The notes beneath the pieces are model-generated. The model saw nothing but the letters and a program-made list of their open reading frames with translations. It was not told where the DNA came from and made no database searches. Positions 40,726 through 52,700 of a DNA stretch of 64,000 nt are shown here, piece by piece (position 1 is the stretch's first letter; the number at the start of each line of letters is the position of its first letter). Origin of the DNA: Ooceraea biroi (Eukaryota; Arthropoda; Insecta; Hymenoptera; Formicidae); NCBI RefSeq assembly GCF_003672135.1, contig NC_039514.1, positions 15,055,787 through 15,119,786 on the forward strand. The letters are read 5' to 3'. The translations under genes and the position numbers were made by a program.

Positions 40726-43700
40726 TGTATGTATATAAAAAGAATATGTTGAAATAAGTTTGCGTTAATCGTTGGTATTTTTTATTATCTGCGCAGGGTT
40801 ACTATCAGACGGGTCCAAGGCCACAACAGCCTAGAGGAATTAGTCACAGAGGTGGTCAAGGTACCAGTGGGACACCAGTAGTTGGGATGGCCGGAGTAGG
40901 AGGTGGTGGGCAACCACCTGCCATATATCCACACCCAGCCGGCTTACCGGTACAAGCAGCAGGAGCAATGTATGTTCAAGGTCAGGTACATGGGCTACAT
41001 ACTGGACCACATCAGCAGTCTGTTTACCCGATGAACAATCAAATACCGATTCACCAGGTAATTATGTATCTTATAGTGATTTTACATTTTTCTGCATTTA
41101 ACACACTAAACCTATACCACGCCGCGTAGTTAAGAACACTTGGAAATTCATGATCAGTTAGTTGAATGAAAATGTAACGAAGCCTTTTGTTTTTCTTGTA
41201 CTTTCAGTTCTCTGGTCCGCCTCAAAGACACCAACCACATCAAAATCAAACAGCATTTTATCAGACAACGTTTCAATCGTCACTCATAGCAGCACAGCCA
41301 AATGTGTTCGGATATACTCACGGGCCGCCGCAGCATGGCTGTGAGTTGTATTACGACCCACGTGCGCGCAATTCACATCACTACAACGTAAATTATCTTG
41401 AACCGACATATTTTTCTCCAGATTATTATACAGCGTCAAACACGATGGGTTTGACCAGAACGAATGCAAGTGCCGTCAGCGGTGGAGCGCAACATGTTCC
41501 AGGACCGCTGGCCGGTACCCAAGGTGCTCCAGTTGTACCACAAGGTACACTTCAGCCACCTACTCAGCAAGCGCAATCCTTGCCCCCAATGGGCATCCCA
41601 TTGTCTCAAGCAGGTAAGTTTCTATCAAATTGATATAATGTAGATTAAGTCTCACTATTTTTCATACTTCATTCCGGAATAAAAAATAGTAACTAAAAGA
41701 GTAAGCATCATATTTATACATATATATATATGCTTGAAGTAAGCGTCATTTTTATACATATATATATATATATATATGCTTGAAGTAAGCGTCATTTTTA
41801 TTTACATGTTATCGTACGAGTGTCATAGAAAGCTAGCTTACCATAGAAAACGTGCCTTTACAATTGAGATTGAAACCTGTGTTCTTGTTCTTTTATTAAA
41901 GACGTATACTCGGGACACAATGGTGGTGTAACCACGACTAACAACACCATCAGATCGAGAAAACCGAGAGGACAAAATGCCATTTTGGACATTGTGAATC
42001 CGCTAACGGGGAAGAATATAAGCGATGAAATTTATAAAGATAACGAAACTACGCAGAGTGGTGAATCCAGTAATCGCGGGACGCCACAGCCACAGGTGAG
42101 TTGAAACGTCGAAATGTATAATTAACAATTGACTGAGAGAGTTCAGCTCTTTGATCTTTGTAAATAATTAATTAAATTAAATATAATTAATATAATTAAA
42201 TTAATTAAATAATAAGATATATATATATATATATCATACAAAGTTACATTCGTTGTGTCGTTGCTCGTGCAACTCTCTAGTCAATTGTTCATACTTGTAT
42301 CTGCATACCTATACGAGCCATGTCCTCTGGCGAATTGAACGATAATGATAATAACAAGTCGTTGAAATATATCTAAATATTCGAACGGACGGAACAAAAC
42401 GATTGATGATTGATGTAAGAAGAGCGGTATAAAAAAAAACAAAGCTCGATATCGTGACTCGATATCGACAAGATCGCGAATTATTTTCTTTTCTTTTTCT
42501 CGAATTTGTAACGACGGCTCGCGTCTTGTGATGAGGATTTAATGGCTGTAGGATGACAGATGTATCAAATATTGAAACATTTATTTCGTTCGTGTATATG
42601 CTTTTGTTTTGATTTCTCTCGCCCTATGATTTGAGTTTGGAACCAAGTTTTTAGTTGTCAAGCGTAATGTTGGAATGTGCAGCACGTGACCCTGTCTATC
42701 ACGCAGATTTGGTGATTGTTACAGAATAATGGTGCGGAGGTGATAGCCGATTTTGCGGCCCGCGTAGCGAAGGCCGCCACCGAGGAGTCCAACTCGGTAT
42801 CCGAAACAACAACCAACACGCCTCAAGCAACGACGCAAATGCTATCAAGTACCCAAACCAATTTAACGAAGGACACGAACAGTCAGTGTAACACTGAACC
42901 TCCCACGCCTACGCGAAATATAGCCGACGCCGGCAATATCGTATCTACGATAAATAGTCAATCGTTAGATACTTCTAGTAACACGGCGCAGGTAACCGAC
43001 TCCGTCGCGACGAAAACGGAGTCGAAAACATTGCAATTCCCGGTGAAGGAATTCCAGCCTAGAAGTGAAGTAAAGAACGTGACGATCGAAGAATCACTGA
43101 GCGTTCCTCCGGTGGTACCGGTCGCGAACAAGGAATCCGTTCCCGTGCAGCTCACCGCGACCACCACCACCACCGAAACAACTAAGACTGTAACGGCCGA
43201 AAGCGAGCCTGAGGCCGCCGGTGCTGCTACTGGAGTTGCAACTTCAGCCGGAACCGGATCCGCGACCACCGAGGCGCCTACCAAGAGCGTAAACGCCTCG
43301 TCGAATATGATACAAACGCCAATCACGCCGTACTGGAGTAACATTACCCAGGAACACATGAAACCGTCCGCCACTGCCACGAGTGCTAATTCTGTTCCTG
43401 TCAGGGAACCGTTTCCTAATTTGTCTGCCAAGACTACCGCCGCTTCGTCGAACTCGCCGCCGAGAAGGAAATCTAACGCTACCGAACTGCCTTCGAATAC
43501 CAAAGAGCAAAAGGAGAGGAAAACCCGCGAGAAGAGCCTCGGCTCCAGAGGTACCACTCCTACGCCCGTTTATTCCAGTCAGGACCACCACCATCATCAA
43601 AAGGCAAACGGTGATGCGACCGGCGAGAAATCCGAAACGGAGGTGCTTCCTAGAAACGAGATTCAGCAAAAACCATCCGATGGTGAGTACAATATTTTCA

Positions 43701-46700
43701 TTTACCTCCGAACGATTAAATTTTCACGTAATTCGACGTCGCGTCGTGGTGGAACGAATTTTTCGGGTTGCTCGAAGTAATCCCTTTAATTAATATTTCC
43801 TTTTGCATTGTCATTTAACAAATAACTGAATATCGAATTATTTAAATCACGCGCAATATGGAAATTATATTCGAGTGTGATCGATGCGTCGTTTGTCTTG
43901 CATCTGCATCGCTAACTGTAATTCGAAAAGGAAAGATGAGGTAAAGCGCCAATTCTAAGCCACGCGCCCATTCACCACGCTTGGGTTACGCCCATGCGAG
44001 TACAGCCTTGAACGAGTTTACTCAAGGATATCGTTGAATTGCCCTCTCTCTTTTCTTCTCTCTTTTACTTTAGGAGCTTAGAAATTCAGTCGGCATGCGT
44101 TATCCATCTCTGCGACTGGCGTTATCGATCACAGCGAAATAATAGAATGTAATAATGGAATAATATTATTCATTAGAAACGAATGCGTTCCAAGTCGACG
44201 TTCAGCAAGATTGCACTTCCCTTTTTTAATGTTCGTATGAACTTTGCACACACGAGATAAACGTAATTTCTAGATAAGCGCGATTTTCGGTAAGCCTCGA
44301 GTGAAGTGCGTCTTGAATCGAGCAATTGCTCCGATTGCTGTTGGCATTTTATTAACTGGTATCATTGATACACTAGAACGTCGGTCGCGGTTAGCAGCGC
44401 GCCGATAACAATTATTAATGCGATGTTGTAAGCCACTCGGTTGGTTACAGCAGTTATTTTTGCGATAATTTATAGTCGCTTTAAAATCGTCATGAAATTC
44501 ATGTAATCCATTCAAACACGTTACGTCAAACCGTCGTGTGCACTTGCACGCACGAATGCATACGCATACACGTACACGCACACGCTTCTACGCATGTGTG
44601 CGTCGTAAAATATTTTTACGCTGGATCGGTGAATCTCCGCGCTTTTCCAGAAGAGGGCACCCCGTTCTGAACTCTAACCCGATGCAACTTAACCTAACGA
44701 AAGCCACGAGGAGATAGGACTCACGAGTTGTGCGAGTGAACGCTGTTATAGTTTTCGTTCTTCTATTTTGTAGTGTTAATTCTCTCTTTTTTTTCGCTGA
44801 GAATTAATTCGGTACAACGGAGAAAATTCGATGAATTCGCGTTTGCTTTTCCAATTTGACAGCGCAACGCGAAACGCCGCCGACAAATTTTTCGAATTCA
44901 TCGCGTTTGAATCAAATCGAATTCGCGAATATCCCATTTGTTTCTACATTGAGAATTGCACGAATAGCTCGTGAAAAACTCGTGTAACAATTTACAAATA
45001 GCCAGCTGCTCTTGCTTTATCTGACGAATCACGATCGTGAATGAAAGTTGCATTGACGTCATCAATGAAATTCTTTCGGTTACCAAGCTTTCGTAAAGTA
45101 TTAAAATGATATTGTAATCGTTTATAAATTGTTTTCTGCTTTATAATTTGTGATGTATTGTGCCGCGAAATGAAGAAAATTAAGGGTGAGATATAACTTT
45201 TCATAATATTTTATATTATCTTATCTCTACATACATATATACATGCATATTTTCTGTGAATTCCTAGTCCATAAAAACACTTTTATCTCGGTCATTAAAA
45301 GAATGTTTAATCAATTCGATTTCCTAATGCTCAAGAATTTAACGTACTGTTTCGCAACTTTTATGAAACGTGTTGAATTTTTATGCATGATTTAATTAGT
45401 GCAAGTATTCACAACTCTTTAATCATTTCTTCTATCCTAAACGCATCGTATTAACTCTAGTTTTGTATAATTCTCGTGCATAGCTTCTTTTCGGCCATCT
45501 TCCCTTCTTTTTTCCCTTTTCTATGGGTTTTGTCCACCTCGTTGGAAGAATGCGCCTTTTATCTTTCATCTTTATCCAACACCTTAGTCTCGAGTCGTGT
45601 AGAATTTGAAAAATTGCAACAAACTTTTGCGTTGTCGCGTTCATAAGCAATGAAAGTCTCTACGCTGGTCGGGATTGTAGGTACGAAAAAAATTTGTGAT
45701 TTATTCATTTCTCTGCCGTGATCGGAACGTATGGCAGAACTTGAGTATGCGAACCGAGACAAGACAAGACAAGCGGAGCCGAACCAAGGCAGACGGTGAC
45801 GCGATTGCGCGAAAATGGCCGACGTGTAGCCGAGGATGAACGAAGCGAACTTAAACCGGTGACTAGTATTGGAAAGGGGGAAGGGAGCGTACTCGTCGCA
45901 TCGGCGGTCTCCGTCGTCGTCAAGAATCGAGGGTCCTCAGTAGCTAGCACGTGCTGCGCTAGCCGGCCGTATTTTATTCCGCTCTCTTCTCCTCAGTTCT
46001 CTTCCCCTTTTCTTTTTTTTTATTTCTTTGGTTCGTTTTTTTTTATCTTTTAATTAACGCCCCGGGAATCGCTCCAACTTCGCCCCGATCGCCTCGTTAC
46101 CTTTAATCCCGCTTCTTCTTTTCCCACGTGCATTTTACAGCACATACGCGCGCGTGTGTACACGTGTATAGTTTATACGTTTTTTATATTACCGCTCATA
46201 CATGTAACGAATACGCTTATTACATCGTTACTTTCATCGTATTACAGTCTGTGTTACAGTTTACGTATTATTAGGGTTCCGCGATAATTGTACATAACTT
46301 TGTTTTATTTAACTGTGACGAGCGCCCTATACACGCATCGTTCATTTTCCTCTCCTCCGCCATTCCGACTCGCACTGCCCTTGAAGAGTACTCCTTGCAC
46401 TTTACATTTTTTTTTCTTCGTTCCCCTCGCGCGTAATCTCTCGAATAATGAATTTCGAGTTGGTGAAAAGTTGGTATCGCCCGATCGAATACGTGAAACC
46501 GCGGGTGGCATTTCGGGAGTGAAAGTTGCGCAGGACCGACTTGGATTAAAATGTACGTATGTATCTTTCTCTTTTGGTTATTTCATCCGTTTCGGAGCAC
46601 TTGCGAGGCGACGAAAAATGTCGGCATTTCAACGGCAACGTGGTTGCCGACATCTTGTAATCGGTGAGGCGAAACCAGCCGAGTCGAACCGAAGTGCTTG

Positions 46701-49700
46701 CGCGCGCGCGCTCGTTTACTTTTATACCTATCTTATTCGTTTCATTAGAGTTGTAAATTACATGCACGATCATACGTGGCAGTCCGATAATATCTCGCGC
46801 TCGCAAACACAGGCGTCGGAATCTTGCAATGTGCCGTTCAAATATGGTTACCGAAATCCGGCTGCCACGTGCACGCGAGACTACAAAATCGAACTTGAGG
46901 CGGTTCGCGATTTCCCGCACTTTTGTGCGCTCACTCGCGAACGTTTTTTTATAAAATTCGGAATTTGTCGCGTCTCGATTTAAAGACTTTTGGTCTGCCT
47001 TGGCGGTCTCCAATGTTCGATGGAAGTTTTCAACACGTGGCTTCATTCTTCGACCACGTTGGAGAATCACCATGTGCTCTACTAACGTACAAAATGCTTG
47101 GATCGCTTTTAGTTCTCGATTATCATCCGTTTCTTGCTGATTCTAATACGTACATGCCAGATTGTACGCGAGATACATATTTATACGCGATTAGCAATAG
47201 TATCCGAGATGTTACACTGCCTACGCGGTGATGTGTGGCCATCTTGTGAATGATCGAAGAAGAACGCAAGCACCATATTGGTTCAGGCTCAGGTTTGTCC
47301 TCGGTGAATCTGGTCTTCGCGTTACCACCTTTCAATTCGATCGAAGTCGACGGCTCCGCACATTCGAAATCTCTTATTCCAATTGCGCGATATATTAAAT
47401 TAACCAGCTAAAATCCCCTGGATTCTGTTCAACAATGAGAAACTAAATTTAATCCTTTAGCGCCGATAAGAACAATTTTATAATTTTGTTATATTATTTA
47501 TTATAATATTTTATTACTATAATTTATTATTTAAGATTATTTTTCGAGGTACTTATAAACGGAGTAAAGTTTCTATTCTTTCTATGTCGTGCTGAAAATC
47601 ATCAAAAAAAAAACAGTAATGCAGCGCAGAGGGAATCGAATCGATACTTCCTGCGGGACACTGACGAACACGCGTCAGAGCTCGTCTAGTTTAGCTTGGA
47701 AACGACCGACTTAAAAAGTGCAACATCACCGCCTAAAACGTGTGCGTGCTGCCATCCTGTAAGTCCGCTCGCAGGCCGGGGTCACGGCCGTGCGGTAACG
47801 CAGACTTGTGAGCGCGCGCAGTTAGGACCTCGACTAACGCCATTTTCATGAGAACACGCGCCGCGTGTGCACCGAAAAAAATATCACATGACTTTCGACG
47901 TTGCGCCGGTGCGATGTACGTAACCTTGAGTCACGTCCGTCATCCGGCGATTCAGTGAAAGTCTTCCGCAACTTGGAAAAACTATCATTAGTTCGTGCAA
48001 AATGCGGATTTAATAAATATTAAGAAGATCTGTCAGGAATAATGAGTCGATGTTAGATATAGGCTCATATTAGACTAGCTTTATTAGCAAGTCATGTCTA
48101 ATTCGTTAATGATCTCAATTTTTCATTTGACATATATGTTTGTAATTATCGATGTAGTGAGTTAAATAATTTCATGGTTACATGATGTAACATTCTGGTG
48201 GCACAGAAATTTGGAGCAGAAATAAAGAGAAACGAATGTTAGGTTCCAAGTTTTAAAAAAGAGATTAGCTTTTACGATGCTTACATTATATTTAGAATTC
48301 TTATCAATGTTTGTATTTTTGTACATTGAATCTATAAGTAAAAAATGAATATTTGATGTGTTTATTCAAAAAGACTATATCGATTTTCGGTAAAATAGGT
48401 GAGGGAATCAAAATAGTTATCCTAAAGTGGATTCGATGACACTAATAATAGGTATTATAATAGTCAACGGTTTGCTAAAATGTCGAGTTCGAAGAATACA
48501 AAACGTTATCTGTATTTGCATATGTTCTTACAATTACACAATTACATTACAGCTATACTGAGAATCTACCATGTTTATTATCTACTAACAAGCGGGTTTT
48601 ACAAAATAATAAATCATGAAAATTACAAAGAGACAAGAACGATCAATGAATTGATTCTTTCAATTTGCGGATACAGAACTGAAAATATTTGAGTCATTAA
48701 AAAGCAGAAATTTTGAGGAAAACACATTTTTGTTATCGTCTCTTGTATCGAGAAATTGGAAAAATCTGTACTTTGAAGATATACATCGATTATATATCGA
48801 TATATTATATCAGTGGTCTGACATTAATAACTAATATGAACGCATTCTTCAATAAATAACGTGTTTTTGTAATAACAAAATAATTTTCCATTTATTGTAG
48901 ACACATGTAAGTCTAGCTTACGATTTTCTGAAAACTGTACATATATTATACATAACTTATACTTGTAATGTTGCTAAATATCATAATTGTTATGCAGGTA
49001 GCGAATTGTTTTTCTGACAAGAAAAATATTACAATATTGTTACAACCGGTTTACTTATAGCTACGAGAAAAGTAGGAGGAACAAATCGGATTTACATTTT
49101 ATAATGATAATTATACTCTCGAAAACGCGTGTACCAACACACGCTAAACGTCCTAGGGTATAGATACGGGAAGGACATATAAAAAAATAAAAAATACGCG
49201 CGAAATTCGTCTTCCCTCGACGCACAAACGTTCCTGTGCTATCGAAGCTATCTAATTATATCGTCTCCGTCGAAATTCGCAGTGTCGCACGTCATCGGGT
49301 CCCGCGATTGTACTATTCAGCGGCGATCGTGATTTTTATTCTTCGTCGCGAGATTGAATTTGTCTTCTCTCTCTCTCTCTCTTGGGTCTCATCTCGACCT
49401 GCTTTTGCAAAATGTGTCTCAACCTACTTTCATACGTTGAGAATCGAATCCAAGAGCGGCACTTAACGCGACAGCGGTTCAGTGAACGTATCGCGCACGT
49501 CGATTAATCAGCCGATCCTTCGACGACTAATCAGAGACCCAGAAAACACCGTCGACCGAGCAACTGATCGAGAAACTTTTCGGGACGTTCTGCCGGATTG
49601 GATCGAAATTGCGAGAATCCGCGTATCCGGCCGAGTGACGAATAAATAAATCGCGCGCACGCGAACGGATATAGGAATGTCTTCGGGCGATCGTGCTTTT

Positions 49701-52700
49701 CGGGCATGCTTTTGGGTTAGGTTGCGAGCCGTCGAAATCGTGCTCTACTGCGCCTGCTCCGGTGCGAAGAGAACTAATTTAAGAAATCCAATGTGTCGTG
49801 CCTGTCGTGGTTTGCGCCAGTTCACAAGTTAAAATAGATGCGTGAAAGTCGTCGTCGGGTGCCGCGGTTAGCCAGGCACAGGGCCCCCGGAGGGTTTTCC
49901 GAAGTGTCTTTCAGTCGGGGACAATCGTTTGTCGTCGACGTTCTCGTATCGCGAAGCAATTCCTGCCCGGATTTCAGCGGACTCGACTCGCGAGTTACTC
50001 ACCACGAGTCATTGTTCTCGGACCGCGCGATTCTCGGACCGCGAAAAACTGATCCGCGAGTCGTCGTCGTCGTCGTCGAATCGTTTCTACGCTGACGTTG
50101 TCTCGGTTGTTCTTCTCGATTGTTGGAAATGCGTTCCTCTGCGTCGCATCTACACCACGTTTGGCAGGGGATTTGGCAGATTTATAAATAAGTACTGAAT
50201 CAGTGCCGTGCGCGCGCGGATCGACGCGACGACAGAAACTCGAGCCGTCCGTAACGTGCGAGTGCACGTGCGGACACATGCATGAACATGGGCGACCGAG
50301 GGACGAATGGCGGCGGTCGTGCCAGCAGCAGCACGAGATCCAAAAGTCGTAATCGACGAGGATCTCGGGATCACGGTACGAGAGATGCATCTCGCGATTG
50401 TCACGCGAATTCAGCGAGATATTTCTTCATTACAAAGCAGAGAGAAGTAACCTGGCGGCTTGAGCAAGCGCGTGCGTTATTTCTTCGTGAGTCTGATGCC
50501 GACTCGGTCGATGTGTTGTAAGATTATACGTATGCAGGATTAGATATAGATCGTGATCGAATATGCAACTTCGCGTAGGACGCGTGTGACACAAAGCGCG
50601 ATGCGCGTTTAAATCGGGAAATGAGGCGACGGAGATGGTACCGCGAACGATGCAAAGCGCGAAGCTAATGAAAAATAAGGATGTAGCTAGTAAGAAAACA
50701 TTTAATAAAACAATAAGAGAGCAATTGGTGAAAAATGAACAAATAGTTTCTAAAAACTAAAAATAGGTGAAAGGTAGCATGCGCTTTTGAGTTAAAAACG
50801 ACGGAATAAATATCTTGTTTTTTACGAGAGAATGATGCCGAGTAAAGTAGTGGTCCGAAATTTCTTGATGCACAATATAAATTTTCTCTTGCTCAATTTG
50901 ACATCTCGACGTGCTTTGAATCTATTTTTTTTTTAAATTACCTGCTACGCCCTTATCTGCTGTTATTATTTTTATGCATTATGCATTTCTTTCTTGTTTT
51001 AGGTAAAGCTATGCAAAAGCAGAAGAGTAAGAATAAACTAAAACCGCGCGATCTGAACCGTAAAGGCGCGGAGAAAGAAGGTACCGACATGGATGCTTTT
51101 AATGTAAACCCAACGGCGCCAACGGCGAAAACGGCTGAAATCAAACCAGACAACAAAGAGCAGCTCAGCTTTGCTGTCAAAGACGCCAACAAAGAAACTG
51201 GCAGAGATACCAATAAAGAAACGAAAGAGAAAGAATCTCTGCCCGCCCTTCCAAAAACGGAGAAACACGCACCCGCTGACGTAACTAAAGAAAGCAGTCC
51301 TGTGCAAGCTGTTTTCGTTGATAACAAATTATCAACTAAAGAGGCGGTAAAAGAACCTTCTCCTAAGATCGAGGACACTGCCAAGTCGCCTGTGGTTAAC
51401 ACGCAGACAAGGACAGTGATCCCTAATGACGTTGTCGACCACGCGAAAGTGAACGAAGAGATCCTGGCGATGTTCACGCAACACAATGAAAAGATCTTCC
51501 AGTTGCGTCGCGGGTCCAACGACGAAAAAGCGTCGTCGGTAACGGCAACGATTACCGAGAAGAATACCGAAAGTGAGACGTGTACCTCAAGTAATAACGC
51601 ATCAACCGACACTGTCGCCGCCACCACTACGACAACTACCGCCGCCACGCTTAAACCACCATCGCTCAAATATACTTACAAGGAGGATCAGTGGAGTCCC
51701 ATAAACATGGGCGGCAAGAAGATCTACGACAGAGACTTCTTGATGAAGTTGCAATATGATCCTAATAGTAAGATTAAGCCGGTGAATCTGCCGAATCTCC
51801 AGGTTATTCTAAAGGACAATGTTAAGGTAATTTTTATTGTTACTCGATTAATATAAAATATATTATACTTGCTCATATAAATACTTTTATCATTTTCCTT
51901 TCTCTTTTTATTTACACGTGTGTTTACAACTTTTACAGAATACGAATGAAGTCATGGATTTAAGGTTCAAGGATGCAAACATCACTAGACACGACGCGTT
52001 GATGCCCGGATTCGCGAAGACGAGTATGAACGCCCGGCTGGTAAGTTGATCGAAAACAAAAAAAATAGACGTATACGTCGTGGAGCGAAAGAGCAGAAAG
52101 AGAATGATGCGGAGTAAAGTAGTGGTCCGAAGTTTCCTGATGGACAAAATATATTTTCTGACTCTTGCTCTTTATAGGATTATCATTGAACTTCAAGCTT
52201 GATGCTACAAAATGTGTGTATCGTTTTACAGGCACCAACGAGTCGTAAGAGCGATCGAGGCGGCAAACCAAATAAGCCAACCAAGGGTCCAGTCATCTCG
52301 CTGTCTCTCAGTGAGGATGTAAAGTTGAGAGAAACGGAGAACGCTTGGAAACCAGCGAGGTTAAAGCATAATAATCTCACTGAGGATCAAGAGGAGACAC
52401 TATTCGTCAACAAAGCGGTGCGGAGTATACTGAATAAGCTCACTCCACAAAAATTCACGACTCTGGTGGGGCAAGTGCGACGTTTAAAGATTAATACGCC
52501 AGAGCGTCTGCAAGGAGTCATCAATCTCGTCTTCGAGAAAGCCGTCGACGAGCCCAGTTTCTCCGTGGAGTACGCGTTGTTGTGTAAGGAATTGGCCATG
52601 ATGGAGGTTGTAGAATCCGATAGTCAAGACAGCCCCGTCAGCTTTAAGAAGCTCATTATCACGCGTTGTCAAAAGGAATTTGAGAAAAATCCCATTGACG

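Noticed and set aside
42958..43557. Long open frame on the minus strand opposite eIF4G
   Set aside because: A mirror of the large Thr/Ala/Ser-rich eIF4G exon. Hydrophobic runs come from the reverse complement of repetitive coding sequence.
47600..47700. tRNA-like B-box (TTCGATTCC) on the minus strand
   Set aside because: The T-arm and acceptor stem do not pair, and there is no A box or cloverleaf.
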